Assembly (NCBI GenBank): GCA_026120185.1
Contig: JANUWF010000008.1
Location: 2,976,001 to 3,040,000 of the forward strand
DNA from: Voacanga thouarsii
Taxonomy: Eukaryota > Streptophyta > Magnoliopsida > Gentianales > Apocynaceae
DNA: 64,000 bases
Direction of reading: 5' to 3'
The notes below the pieces were generated by a model, which searched no databases, had not been told where the DNA came from, and saw only the letters and a program-made list of their open reading frames with translations. The translations under genes and the position numbers were made by a program. Positions 45,899 to 58,982 of this stretch are shown here, piece after piece (the first letter of the stretch is position 1; each line of letters opens with the position of its first letter).

Positions 45899-48292
45899 AT
45901 GGCCGAAAATTCCCCTCTTGGCCGGATAACTTTTTCTCCCATGAACATTCTTTCGCCATCTCCCATGGACAAAGTTAGACATCTAGGAGTTGAGATCTAC
46001 TCTAAACTCCTTCAAGGCATTCATCAACCAAGTAAGTACCTTCAATCTTCCTTTTTAAACTCTAGATTCATGTCTCTAGGATGATGATGATAGTAGGTGG
46101 ATGGCGATAGGATTTAAGTATATATATATATTGTGAGATTGAAGCATGAATATATATATGATTGTGAATGAGATGAGATTTATGCATGGAAGGATTATCT
46201 TGGATGATTATATGATGATTTGAGGTTGATGCATGTCATAGGTAGTATTTGTGATGAAGTATGCTAGAGATTATGTCACCTTTGGTGAATAGGATTTATA
46301 TTCATGTTGGATTATTGAAGCCATGATCATATTTATGCTAGTAAGGGTTAGATCATATTTTGATAAATTGAGATCTATGCTTGTATGCATGATTTGGATG
46401 ATTTGATGAATTGAAGGGTTGTATATGTTCATGATTGTGGTTAGCTATGGGAATATGATCATGATCTAATTGTCGCTAAGCCAAATTTTATTTCATTAAT
46501 AAAATATTTAATAATATGATTTTTTCTAGTAAAATTTTGAAAACCATGGGAAAATGTGGATTTGGTCTTTTATATAAAATAGTGATATTTTAGTCAAATA
46601 AATAATAGTTTCTGCTAGAAAAAAATAAAAAAAAATATTATTTAAAATAATAAAATCAATTAAAGCCTTTTATGGAAATAATTATAATTAATAAAATATT
46701 TATTACTAAAAATTTAATTATTATCTTTTAATCAAAACCCATTAAGGATTTGCTTATTATTTTTCAAGCAAGACTCATTAAATTTATTTTCAACAAATTT
46801 TAGCTATCAATTATTTTCTAACAACTAAATTATTAATAAATCATTATTTTATCTAATACCACCTTGGACCCTTTTTCAAATAAACTATAATTTATTTTTA
46901 GCAAGATTTAAACCTTCAACTTTTTGTACCTATTTCCTAAACTCTAGTTATTTTAATATCAAACTAGATTTATTTTATAAACCCTTTTATTTATTTTCGA
47001 GCCTTAAAGCTTGGGACACTAGGGATATGATTGTAGTAAGTTGAGTTAGTTTTATTTGTGAAAGTGAATCATTGGCTTGAGTTTGATTGTGGTTCGTGTT
47101 TACCTTATGCGGGGTTAGGTCAGCTGTTGGAGACCTTTGTTGTGGACAAGGATCAGGTAAGCTCCTGCATAAAACCTGTTTGATGAAAAATGATTTTTTT
47201 ATGGCAAGCCAAATGTAGAGTGCATGATCACTCATTTCTGTAAAGGCAATTGAGGATTATTTCCATTCTCATTTCAGACAAATAAATTATTTGTAAATCA
47301 AGGGGCGGTTTTACTCAAAACCTAAAATTCTTTCTAAAACCAGTTTTGCCCCAAACTTTGGAAAACCTTAATTGCCATTTTCAAGTGGAACTATGTTTTG
47401 TTCATTTTTTCCCAAGTGGGATACGTTACATTGAGTACTCAATGGGGGTAGATGGGTAGTGCTAGTTTTGAAGAGCAAGAGTGAGTCTTCTGGTAGGAGG
47501 CCTCCTCCAGAAGATGAACTCAACTTGGAGAAACGTCAGTACTACTTAGTCATGCTGGTCCGAGCTAGCAGTTTTATTTCAGTCAAGTGACTGTGTTTTG
47601 CCGGAATGGACTCCCGGTTGTTGTTTGGGTATAAAGAAGGAAGAGTATCTTGCCCGGTAGGCCGATCGCCTACCTTTAGTTAGTCTGCATAAAGTGTTGG
47701 CATTCTGACTGGTAGTATGCACAAAGTGTCGGCATACTGACCATCCGGTTATGGGGCCCAACGTGTGGTAACCCATAATCCTTTCTTTCGAGTGGTTGAT
47801 CTTATAAATTATGTATGGCTGGAAAAGCCAAAACACCACTCTTGCTTTTGACTAATGTTTATTTCTTGCCAATATTTCTCTTATAAAGTTTTTATACTCT
47901 GCATCCACGAACTATTTCCACTGAACACCCAAAGCACACACGGACTTACTGAGATTTCTGTCTCATCACCTTTTCACCATGATTTCAGGCCAATCCTGTT
48001 GTGGGGATGAGTAGCTTGTGTTATCTGCCTTGGAAGAGAATGTTGTCTTTTATTTTTATGTATTGCTTTGGGGAGTTGAGAGTGGATGATTTTATTTATG
48101 GATTTGTATTTCTTTTGGGAATTCATGGTTTTATTCGTGGATTTATTCTTGAATTGTAATAAATTTTAAGTTAAATTATTATTTTCATTTCGCTATTTTA
48201 ATTGTGTGACCTAGTTATAAAGACCCCTTGTCCTTTGGACGGGGTGACATCCCCGGCCCTGGCGGGCCTAGGTAGCGGGGTGTTACAATGCA

Positions 48293-48823
48293 TCATTATG
48301 TTTAATTGTGAGATAGAGATATCTATAGGTTGGATCTAGGATAGTAAATTTACTACTTGTGAGAAAGTGGGTTTACTCTATTTTTAAAATTTTGCCAATG
48401 CTTGAATTTGCATTCAATAGACCAAATAACGTTCTTATTTGAGTAATTGTTGGCAAATTCTCTTTATTTACATGGGTAGTCTCCTTTTCTTATTTAAATC
48501 GTGCTTTGTGATCTTTTCGACTCTATCTTGTAAATTGGGTTGATGTATTTTTGTGGTACTCTTATGTTAGTAATTAATTAGCTTATTCCTTACTTTGATT
48601 GATTGCAAAATAGAATTCAAGTAGAAGTATTGGTAATTGACCCAATTCATGAGGATCTTCAATACTTACCAACTAGTCTTTATACTACATGATGGGTATA
48701 CTTGCCCAATTGTGTCTGTGTATTTGAGTGAATTGGTATTTTATTTTTAATAATTTATTGAGTTTGGGCCTATTTCTTTACACATCCATAGTGGATACAT
48801 AGTGTACGAATACACACCCGACA
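48293..48823 (+). mobile_element. Athila-type 5' LTR, right part
   Basis: AT-rich LTR end closing with CACACCCGACA at 48823, then AG and a run of T into the primer-binding site. Together with 24651-25685 it would give an LTR of about 1.6 kb, similar in size to other Athila/Tat LTRs here. Confidence 0.6.
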
Positions 48824-48829
48824 AGTTTT

Positions 48830-48846
48830 TGGGGCCATTGTCGGGG
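48830..48846 (+). other. Athila-type primer-binding site (tRNA-Asp)
   Basis: TGGGGCCATTGTCGGGG is three mismatches from TGGCGCCGTTGCCGGGG, placed 6 bp after the LTR end, and the Athila-like gag follows. Confidence 0.8.
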
Positions 48847-49043
48847 TTCGGTTGTTAATATTTTAAAAACACTTGAGTTTTATTGATTCAATATTTTTTT
48901 ATTATTTTGTATATATTGTTATTTTTCTATTCATGAGTCTTTTGTGCATATTTCTATTGTTATTCTCGTATTTGGAGTAGTACTATAGTTACCTCTTTTA
49001 AGTTGATTTTTTGTAGTGCTAATATTTGTAGTTGAGTTGAATA

Positions 49044-49905
49044 TTGCTTTATTTTGAGACTAAGCCTAATTTTATCCAATTGATTCAACAAATGGTTCAA
49101 TTTGATGGATTTTTAGATGAGGACACCAATGCTCACTTAGTATCTTTCTTAGAGATTTGTGACACATTTAAGTTTAATGGCGTAAGTGGGGATGCCATAA
49201 GATTGAGGTTGTTCCCATTTTCTTTGAGGGATCGTGCTAAATCATGGCTAAAATATTTACCTACTAGTTCTATTACTACTTAGAAATAATTGGCTGAAAA
49301 GTTTCTTGCTAAGTATTTTTCTCCTGCTAGATTTGCCAAGTTAAGGAATAATATATTCTCATTTTGTCAATGAGAAGGGGAGACAATATATGATGCTTGG
49401 GAGATATTTAAAGAGTTGATTAGGAAATATCCTCAATATGGTATTGATCTTGGGCTGCAAATGTTGACATTTTATAATGGGCTTAATTTTTCTTCTTTAG
49501 GAGGACATCTAAAATCCCAGAAGAGCTTTTTCATTTAATAGAACATATCTCATTGAACAATAATTCTTGGAGAATGCAAATATTAAAGGCTAAGAGTCAA
49601 GGAATGTCTATTGCGGATATTGTGGCATCTTCAAAAGCCAAGTTAGAAGCGCTTACAAGAAAAGTGGACAAGATGAATGTTACTTTTGCCAAACAAGTTA
49701 TGATGTGTGACTTTTGTAGGAGTGGACACCCTAATCATGAATGTTAAGGAATGGGAGCGGGGAGTGAACAAGACGTTGAACATGTGGATTACATAGGAAA
49801 TGGAAGGCAAGAGAACACTTCCTTGGGTAATACTTACAATCCCACTGGGAGAAATCATCCAAACTTTTCTTGGACTAATCAAGGACAAACCAAGGAAGAC
49901 CTCAA
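49044..49905 (+). pseudogene. gag: Athila-type gypsy gag, N-terminal and middle part
   Basis: IQQMVQFDGFLDEDTNAHL, FLEICDTFKFNGVSGDAIRL and FPFSLRDRAKSWL are close to the well-known Athila gag core. Stops follow at 49281-49283 (Trp codon position), about 49371 and about 49540, with frame changes. A zinc-binding motif, CDFCRSGHPNHEC (about 49709-49747), ends in a stop. The copy is cut at 49905 by a copia solo LTR and continues at 51741. Confidence 0.85.
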
Positions 49906-51740
49906 TGAAGGTGGATCATGGCCATAATGTATAGACAGAAACCATCGAAACCAGAAAAGTAAATAGCAGAAGCCTTTATACCTTTTGTTTTCTGTGTCTG
50001 TGTTGGTTGCTTAAGTTGTATTGGGGCCGATGAAACGTTAATCTCTGCACTCAGTGACAACTCCAGTTGTTGTCCAGCAAGTCTTTTACTCTAACACATG
50101 AACACAAACGTCTTTGGCTCACAAAGTATTCCATTGCCTAACCTACTATTGGTGACAACAATTAGACCAAGGAAGAGTCTTTGTTTTCTAGACTGTTTGC
50201 TAACGAGAAAAATCCCATAAAACTACTTTCTGTTCTTGTTTTGAAACATAGAAAGCACGAAGACAGAAGAGACCCAAAGAGAGTCAGATATGTTTGATAT
50301 GTGTGTATCCATTTCAACCAAACTCTGGATATCATTCAAAACCAGCTAAGCCAATAGATACCTAGCTAGGGTGAAAAACTCCACTAGTCTATTGGTCTAA
50401 CTCGTGGACCTTGGCCAAGAAAATATTAGGCTAAATATTATTATTTGTTTTACCTTAGACTTCGTAAGCCCAACAAATAATAAATCTTAATTATTTATTT
50501 CTAGGACTAACATAAGCCCAATAAATAATAAATAGACCTAAATTGAACAAGCCTCATACCTATTTTAAGTCCAGGTTAATTCTTAATTATTCAAATTAGG
50601 CTCACGCCCTGAATAATTAATTAACCGATTAAACTAAGTAATTTTATCTCTCTGGACCTTTTTATTTTATTCTAGCCCAATAAATCAGGCTATCTGAATA
50701 AAATAAAATTCTTTTTAATTAAGATCATTTCTTCAATTCAAAATTAATTAGGACTTACGAGCTACTCCGAGGACTAAAAAGACACATCGCATTGACTACT
50801 AAAATGACCAAAATACTCATGTTATAAAAATATCTGTATTTTATATTTTAAATATTTTCTAATATCACCATAAGAAAATATTGATCCCAAGGACAATGCT
50901 ATGTAGATAATATCTCTGACTTACAGGTGTTATGACAAATATATCCCTCGACGTAACACATACATTCAGAGAGGAAGAGTATACTAACAGCTCTCTAAAT
51001 AATATCTATCATTCTTAGACCTCTAGTCCAATAATTTATGACTTCCTGAAACGTTTTCGCTTTCCATGGAAGCTACCCTAAAGCAAATGTCCAAATCATG
51101 TTCCTTACGGCCCTGGATTATAAGATCATTCGACAATTCATAAGGAGCGATATAGCGTAGAAGCTATCTTGTACAAGTCTGTCTTAACTAACTAGTCACA
51201 TATACCCAATATATAAGATATTGGTCCCACGATAGAACCTCAACTATAGTCCATCAAAGCATACGCTTCTAGCTTTGCTAGCCTACCAACCCATACTCAA
51301 GCCATAGGGTATAAGTCTACATTGTAGTAGTAGTAGTCTGGGTTTCTACTATTATAGTGCTTTTAGAAATTACTACTACATGTCTAGTTCTATGTATTTG
51401 AAATACGCTTATGTTATGAAATGAGAGGATACTCATTCTCTAAAGGTAAGCTATTCCTTATCTGAAATTTATGACACAATAGTCTTATCATGATAAGATT
51501 TCTATTCTCATCATCCAATTAAGAACAACAGTTTATGTGTTAAGTAACCCATGATCTATACCTTTTTGTGAAAGACCTCAATTCACATAAATCACTTACT
51601 TAAACACAATGAGTCTTTTCTAGCGAAATCGTGCATAAAATAAAATGCGAAAACACAAATAATTTATGAGTATAAATATTTTTATTAATACAATCGAAAT
51701 TACATCAGAAATACGGTCTTAGTGGGTATACATTCCAATA
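49906..51740 (-). mobile_element. Copia solo LTR with TSD CTCAA
   Basis: 1835 bp, flanked by perfect CTCAA duplications (49901-49905, 51741-51745). The + side begins TGAAGGTGGATC and ends GGGTATACATTCCAATA. Same family as 15780-17582 and the LTRs of 53053-62862 (CCCTGAATAATTAATTAAC, GAGGAAG, CACATATACCC and AAGTAACCCATGATC landmarks). No internal region. Confidence 0.88.
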
Positions 51741-52040
51741 CTCAAGGAGTTCAAGTTAATTACAATCTAAGACCCCAAGCCCTTTTACCATTTCGTACAT
51801 CATATCCTCCACCATCTTCACAAGCACAACTAAGACTATCTTTGGAAAACTTAGTAGCTAAATTGGTAACTTCCACTAACACTTGCTTTTAAGGTATTGA
51901 GGCATCCATAAGAAACCAAGAAGCTTTAATTCGCAACCTTGAAAATTAAATTAGACAACTTGTAAAGATACTTTCTAAGAGACCATTAGGAGTTTTGCCT
52001 GGAAACACGGAGGGCAATCCACATGATGAATGTGGAAAGC
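51741..52040 (+). pseudogene. Athila-type gag, C-terminal part
   Basis: Continues the interrupted gag: SLENLVAKLVT, EASIRNQEALIRNLEN and KRPLGVLPGNTEGNP are typical of the Athila gag C-terminal coiled-coil region that precedes pol. Stops at about 51889 and 51949. No protease follows. Confidence 0.8.
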
Positions 52041-53052
52041 CATTCTTTTCTCTACTATACTTTACACTTGAATAAATGTTTATTTTTCTATGTTTCTTTA
52101 TGTTTTGTTTTCAGTAATCCTAGGGCTGATAAGTCTTTATGAGACAAATTTTGCCTTGTTTAGTTTTTAGGTTTTGAATTATGGCCTTGTTTGGTTATCT
52201 TTTGTGAGTCTTGTAGTTATATATCTATATTTCCACTTTATTTGTCTTTTTTTTACTGTGTATGCTATTGCATTTTTTTTCACAAAAAAAAGTATTTCTG
52301 CATTTTCTGGAAGTACACGACGAGGTGGAGTGCTTACTTCATGGCGCCGTGCCCTTCAATTCTACAGAAAATTGAAAGTTCAGAGAATACACAGTCTCGT
52401 GCAAGGCATGCATAGTGGCACCTTGCATCTTGCTAGAACAAAAACGCTGTCATTTCACTAAACATTCCTTAGAGCATAAAATTATAAACGACATTGCGAC
52501 AATCATGCTGACAACATCGTTTTGATTTCAGGTTTTAAACACCAGAAGGTCAACAACAATGTGCACATCATTATCTAAGGCGCCATGCATATTCGAATCG
52601 TAGAAAATAAAAAAACATTTCTTCTTTATTTTCCCCCCATTTCTTTCAAAACCTAGACGACGACTACACTATTCTCCCCCACACTCTTCATTGCTATGCA
52701 ATCTTTTGTCTTACCCATTGTTCCATTCACTCTATAAATCAAATTTGTCATGAATTTCAAACTCTTATTACCATTGGAAAGCCCTCAACCCCTTTTCTGT
52801 AATCGATTTCTCTTCACCATCAATTCCACAGTAATTTTTTTTGTGAATCTTGGTGATAGAAACCATAAGTTAAACAATCTTTGCAAGCCTTGGACATTGT
52901 GTGTGTTGAGGACCTCAAGGTGAATCTATATTGCAGTTGGACATTGAGGTATTGCCATCGGTAAACAACTGAAAATTGACCAAGGAGTTTTGAGCGAACA
53001 TTTGGTGAAATTTCTGACCTTTGGAACCCTTACTTTAAACCTTGAGCTGTTT
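52041..53052 (+). other. Athila-type interior without pol
   Basis: No protease, RT, RNase H or integrase. It contains GC boxes (GGCGCCGTGCCC near 52342, GGCGCCATGCAT near 52579) and a - strand purine motif GAGTGTGGGGGAG (about 52687-52675). The open frames at 52174-52461 and 52926-53126 have no recognisable features. Confidence 0.55.
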
Positions 53053-55061
53053 TGAAGGATTTGAAAACAAACAGAGAGCATGCACGGTGGAATAAAAATG
53101 GACAGAAAAAAAACATAACAGAGCATGACAGCAGCATCGAGGGATTAAAACTATACCTCTTGGTGCCTTAAACCTTGAAGATTGTAGGAGAGTTGATTGA
53201 AGCACAAAACCAGCTTTCTTCTTCTCGTGGGTTGAAGCTCCGGTTGCCAACTTCTTCACCTAATCTTAGTTGGTGAGCACTGAACTTGGGTTAAGAAGAG
53301 AAGAGGATCAGATTTATATATTTTCTCTGTTGGTTTCCTTGGCTTGGCTTCTTATATAAACAAGTACAAAACCAAAACCCAGTAAACCAAGAGCCACACA
53401 CTCTGTCTCATTCTCGGTTAGCTTTTGATTTTCTCCTGATATGAACCAAAACCAGAAGCCAGAAAACCAAGAGACACACACGAGAGGGAGAGAATTTAAT
53501 TTTTTAATTTTTTTTCCACATAGAAAGCCAAGAGTCATGAAACCAAAAATAATTATTTTGATAAAAATAATATTCCTGGGATTTATATTTCAAACACCTA
53601 AATATTATTAACAAAATAAATTTTGCCTTCTCCCTAAACTCTTCTGAATTGTGTCCGAAAAAATCCTATGGTCCAGGCTATTGGGCTAACAAAATATTTA
53701 TTAATTTTTTTGGATCCGAAAAGCCCAAAATAATAAACATTAATTATTTTCCTTGGGATTAAATAAATAACCCAATAAATAATTAATGTGCCCAAATGAA
53801 CCAAAAAATAATTAAACTTTAATTATTTATTTCTTGGGATTAATAAAATAAATAACCCAATAAATAATTAAGTATTAATTATTTTCCTCTAGTTTAAGTC
53901 CCGGTTAATTTTCTAATTATTCAAACTGGATCTTGGCCCTGAATAATTAATTAAACCAGATAATAAATTTCTCTCAATTTATTTTATTTCAGTCTAATAA
54001 ATTAGACTTCCTGAATAAAATATAACCATCTCAATTGAGATTAATTTCACAACCCAAAAATAATTAGGACTTACGGGCTATTCCGAGGATTAAACAGACA
54101 CATCGCCTTGGCTACTAAAATGACCAAAATACCCCCACTATATAAATAGATGTATTTTGCATTTTAAATATTTCTTAATATCACCATAAGGAAATATTGA
54201 CTCTAAGGACAATGCTGCATTAGCAAAGTCTTCGACCTACAGGTGAAATAACTAAAATATCCCTCTACACATCGCCGTACATTTAGAGAGGAAGAAATGT
54301 ACTAACACCACGCTAAAAGACATCTACCATCCTTAGGCTTCTAGTCCAATGATCCACGACTACCTGGAGTATTTCCACTTTCCAAGGGAGTTACCTTAAA
54401 GCAAACATCCAAGTCATGTTTCTCAAGGCCCTGGATATTTAGATCATTTAGACAACCACAAGGGGCGATATAGTATAGAAACGATCTCGTACAAGTCTGT
54501 CTTAACTAAATAGTCACACATACCCAACATGTAAGTATATTGGCCCTACGATAGAACCTCAACTATAGCATATCAAAGTATATGCTTCTAGATTCGTCAG
54601 ACCACCAACTCATACTCAAGTCATAGAGTACTAGTCCACGCTGTAGCGGTAGTAGTCTAGGTTTCTACCATATAGTACTTTAAGAAACCACTACTACAGG
54701 TCCTGTTCTACATATTCGAAATACGCTTATGTCGTGAAGTGAGTGGACTACTCACTGGCTAAAGGTATGCCATTCCCTATTTGGAATTCATAACATAATA
54801 ACCTAAACATGATGGGATTCCCATTCTCATCAATCGGTTAAGAACAAATGTTTATTTGTTAAGTAACCCGTGATCCATGCCTTACTATGAAAGACCTCCA
54901 TTCACATGGATCACTTATTTAAACACAATGGGTCTCTTCCAAACGAAATTGTGCACAAATAAAGAAAATTAATTCACAAATGATTTTTGAAAATAAATTC
55001 TTTTATTAAAATATTCAATATTTACATTAGAAACCTAGTATAGAGGGCATACATTCCAACA
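53053..55061 (-). repeat. 3' LTR of the full-length copia element
   Basis: 2009 bp, TG...CA. A - strand TATA motif (TTTATATAAG, 53361-53352) lies about 300 bp from the LTR end. One of four LTRs of this family in the window. Confidence 0.9.
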
Positions 55062-55078
55062 ATCTCCCACTTGCACTC
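55062..55078 (-). other. Polypurine tract of the copia element
   Basis: The - strand reads GAGTGCAAGTGGGAGAT directly before TGTTGG of the 3' LTR: a plus-strand priming site. Confidence 0.8.
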
Positions 55079-55215
55079 TAAGACTAGGTAAGTCCGTAGG
55101 TACCCATCCCAATGGCATCTAAGTATCTCTTGAAGACCCTCTCAGCCAAAGGCTTGGTGAATGGATCTGCTAGATTGTTATCCGAGGCAATCTGTTTCAC
55201 CACGACTTCCTGTCT

Positions 55216-56577
55216 CTAGATGAAATCTCGGATCAGGTGGTACTTCCTCTCGATGTGCTTCCCCTTCTTGTGGTTCCGAAGTTCCTTGGATTGCGATACT
55301 GCTCCAGTATTGTTACAGTACATCACAATCGGTCTGTCCATATGTGGCACGACTCCAAGTTCTGAAAGAAACTTCCGGAGCCAGACTGCTTCCTTGGATG
55401 CCTCCGAAGCTGCCACATACTCAGCTTCCATGGTTGAATCATTAATGCAAGATTGTTTGATACTCCACCATGAAATTACTCCTCTAGACAAGGTGAAGAC
55501 ATCTCCACTAGTGGATTTTCTCTCATCTTTATCCGCCTGGAAGTCTGAGTCTGTGTATCCGGTAGGAACCAAATCTTCAGCCCTGTAAACTAGCATATAA
55601 TCTCTCGTTCCTTTGAGGTACTTGAGAATATACTTTACAGCTTGCCAATGAACCTCCCCAGGGTTTGACTGGTATCTGCTAACTAAGCCTACGGTAAAAT
55701 AGATATCTGACCTAGTACACAACATGGCGTACATGAGACTTCCCACAGCCGAAGTGTAAGGAATCCTACTCATTCTGTCATTTTCTTCTTGAGACTTAGG
55801 ACAGTCCCTTGAAGAAAGTGACAATCTATGTTTGCAAGGGATTAGAGTTCCCTTGCATGAGTCCATGCTGTACTTGGCCAGCATCTTGTCAATGTATGAG
55901 GTTTGGGATAATCCTAACATTCTCTACTTTCTATTTCTAAGAAGTCTAATCCTGAGAATATAGCTGGCTTCTCCCAAGTCCTTCATATTGAATTAACTAG
56001 ACAGCCAAACCTTTGTAGATGACAATGACCCTACATCATTTCCAATGAGTAGAATGTCATCTATATACAAGACAAGAAAAACCACATTAAACCCCTCAAG
56101 TTTCTTGTACACGCATGGTTCATCCTCGTTTTGAATAAAACCGTAAGACTTTATAGTCTCATCAAAACGAATGTTCCAAACTCTCGATGCCTATTTAAGT
56201 CCATAAATGGACTTCTTAAACTTGCAAACCATATGTTCTTGACCTTCAACAATAAAACCTTCCGGTTGGGACATATAGATATCTTCGCTAAGATGGCCAT
56301 TTAAATATGTCGTTTTGACATCCATTTGCCATATCTCGTAGTCATAATGACATGCAATGGCAAGGAGGATACGGATGGATTTAAGCATGGCTACCGGGGA
56401 AAAGGTTTTCTCATAATCGATCCCTTCTTTTTGAGTATACCCTTTTGCCACAAGCCTAGCTTTGAAGGTTTCCACCTTCCCATTCGCTCCCCTCTTCCTC
56501 TTGTACACCCATTTACACCCAATGGGTTTTATCCCTTCAAGTGAAGCTACAAGATCCCAAACCTGATTGAAGTACAT
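55216..56577 (-). pseudogene. Copia reverse transcriptase and RNase H
   Basis: RT starts near WDLVASLEGIKPIGCKWVYK and continues through ARLVAKGYTQKEGIDY and WQMDVKTTYLNG. YIDDILLIGND holds the catalytic DD (codons 56067-56056). RNase H follows with GYTDSDFQADKDERKSTSG, EAEYVAASEA and KHIERKYHLIRD. Stops occur at about 56193 (after SIYGLK), near 55997 and near 55922, and again at 55216. It encoded cDNA synthesis and template degradation; now split into pieces. Confidence 0.9.
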
Positions 56578-56744
56578 AGACTCAATCTCGGCTTTTATTG
56601 CTTCATATCATAGATTTATATTGGCATCATCAACTGCCTCTTTGTATCTAGTGGGGTATTGTTCCTGATGGTCAGAGACTAGCTCAAAAACTTCTCCATA
56701 CAATCTATTCGGAACCGTAGACACTATCCCACTATGACGAGGCA

Positions 56745-57695
56745 TCATTTGTACGGCTCTTGAGGCTGTGCCTCTTCTTGTTCCACAATCGGGTCAGAAG
56801 AAGTTTCTTCCGAAGATAACTTCTCCTTGAGTTCCAACCTAGTTGAATCTTTCGTGGAAGTACTTTGATAATCCTCTAAGTATCTAGTATTGGTACTAAC
56901 CAGTACTTTCTGTTCCTTAGGATGATAAAAGTACCCACCATTTGTTCTTTTTGGATACCCAACAAAATAACATAATTCTAATGTTAGTTCCAACTTGTCT
57001 CCTTTAATCAGTATATAAGCTGGACAACCCCATATCCTAAGATGATTCAGACTTGGCTTACGCCCAGTCTACATCTCATAAGGAGTCCTAAGTACTGACT
57101 TGGAAGGCACTAAGTTTAGAATGTATGTCACTATTTTCAGGGCATATCCCTAAAAAGATACTGGAAGAGTAGCATGAGACATCATGCTTCTTACCATTTC
57201 CATCAATGTCCTGTTCCTTCTTTCAGCTACTCCGTTCTACTGGGGTGTCCCCGGTGCAGAGAGTTGGGATACTATCCCATGATGTACCATGTAGTCCTTG
57301 AATTCACTTAGGAGGTACTCTCCACCATGATCCGATTGTAAGGTCCTGATTAATTTATCTGTCCGACGCTCCACTTCAGCCTTAAACTCCTTGAATTTAT
57401 CAAAAGAGTCAGACTTGTGCCTCATCAGGTAAATATAACCAAACCTTGTACAATCATCTGTGAAAGTGATGAAGTACTCAAAACCTCCTCTAGCTGGCGT
57501 AGACAAGGGACCACACACATCAGTGTGAACAAGACTCGATACCTTTTTGGCCCTATCCGCCTTTAGGGTAAAAGACCTTTTAGTCATCTTTCCCATCAGG
57601 CGGGATTCACACTGATGCCAATTTTCCAATCTCAATAAGCCCAAAGGCCCATCATAGATTAGCCTCTGAATCTTGGTTGAGTTGATATGACCCAA
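56745..57695 (-). pseudogene. Copia integrase
   Basis: MGHINSTKIQRLIY starts the pre-integrase zinc region, but the usual CESCL reads CESRL, losing a zinc-ligand Cys. The core has LVHTDVCGP (D), LQSDHGGEYL (D) and, after a stop at 57236-57234 in the QQNG region, VAERRNRT (E). Two more stops replace Trp positions before LCYFVGYPKRTNGGYFY near 56970. The end is an acidic linker toward RT. Confidence 0.88.
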
Positions 57696-57699
57696 CCTT

Positions 57700-58124
57700 A
57701 GATGCCAAAGATATGAGTCATTGACATTGGTCTTTCTCTTCTTAGTTAAAGGTTCAGATTAAATGTTATTTGATTAATTGTTAATAGGGTTTAAATAGAA
57801 TAGATTTCCATACATGTGCCCAGTACATAAAATTTCTCCATCTCTACTGATAGAAATACCAGAATGGAAAGATACAGAATATTATTGATTTATTACTTTT
57901 GCAACTGAAATCAAATTTTGATGAAAACCAGGTACATATAAAATATCTATTAAAACCACTTTTTTATTACAATAAAAAATAAGATCCAGCTCTCCTACTG
58001 CAAGGCCCCAGACTTGTGCTCCATTTTCCATGAGTAATCCATGTTCGCCCTTCTTGAGTCTTCTTATTTGTCTAAACCCCTGCAAGGAGTTACAGATATG
58101 ATCAGTGGCTCTTGAATCAACAAT
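57700..58124 (-). pseudogene. Copia protease, active site altered
   Basis: The catalytic motif expected as DSGAT reads DSRAT (codons 58118-58104), and the residue before the conserved IVD is a stop (TAG, 58127-58125). The downstream part, LIDILYVPGFHQNLISV, is intact and family-typical. Loss of the Gly beside the catalytic Asp should abolish processing (inference from aspartic protease knowledge). Confidence 0.85.
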
Positions 58125-58982
58125 CTAAGTGGAAGTTGATCCAACCATTGATATAGACTCTAGATAAAAAACATTACCAGTGGGGTTTTTCTTGGCCTGA
58201 AGATCTAGACACTCCTTTTTCCAATGTCCCTTTTTCCCACATCTGAAGCACTTACCTTTTGGTCTATCTTTGGGCTGGGTCTTGGGCTGGGCTACTGCGT
58301 TTCCCTTCTTCCTTTTGAACTTTCTAGGCTTGGACCCAGTTCTCAAGGAAGAAGCCTTAGCAATCATGGCCTTTGATTGTGGCTTCATGACCTTTTCTGC
58401 CATCTGAAGTTCCTTCGTCAACTTAGTCAAACTCATGTTTAACTTATTCATATTGTAATTTAATTTGAACTGAGTAAGGGAACCCGATAGAGATTTGAGA
58501 ACCATGTCCACTTAGCTCTCGGGGTCAATGATAGCCCCTAAGATTTCTGCCTCCTCGAAAGCAGCAATCATCTTGAGCATATGCTCTCTAACTGATGCTC
58601 CCTCAGCCATCTTAGTGTGTATTGTAGTTCGAAGAGCCTCCTGACTTGCGGGCCGGCTCTTGTTTGCGAACATAGTGGCCAATGAATGACTAATGTCATA
58701 CGCAGGAGCCATGTGCTCATATTTAGACTGGAGCACATTAGACATGGAGGCTAGCATATAGCAACGTGCCATTTCATTAGCCTTCTTCCACGCCTTCTCA
58801 GCCTCTCACTTTTCGTCGGTGGAACCTTCCCCGATCACAGGGCAGGTCTCGTAAATGACATACTTATACTCCTCGGCTATGAGTATTATGTCCAGGTTCC
58901 TCTTCCAGTCTACATAATTTGGTCCTGTTAACTTATTCTCTCAGAAAATAATAGCCAAAGGACTAAAAGAATCTCCCACCAT
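58125..58982 (-). pseudogene. gag: Copia gag
   Basis: An ATG at 58982-58980 opens MVGDSFSPLAIIF, then a stop, then LTGPNYVDWKRNLDIIL, the usual copia gag start. Further stops lie at about 58810 and 58512. The 58511-58125 part holds a basic region and a complete CCHC zinc knuckle, CFRCGKKGHWKKEC, so nucleic-acid binding residues are preserved although the frame is not. Confidence 0.88.

Larger units (their letters stand above)
43922..48287 (+). mobile_element. 4.4-kb gypsy-type solo LTR, copy 2
   Basis: Ends TGTGAAACCCC...GGGGTGTTACA, flanked by a perfect 5-bp duplication ATGCA (43917-43921, 48288-48292). It is the inverted counterpart of 7959-12261: tRNA-like module near 44175, long CT run at 45863-45895, CAGTCAAGTGACTGTG and AACGTGTGGTAACCCA blocks, and a GTCCTTTGGACGGGGTGACAT end. 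It lies just 16 bp past the Sirevirus duplication, within the inferred Athila LTR. The frames at 44770-45072 are not conserved with copy 1. Lack of any PBS, gag or pol supports a solo LTR. Confidence 0.8.
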
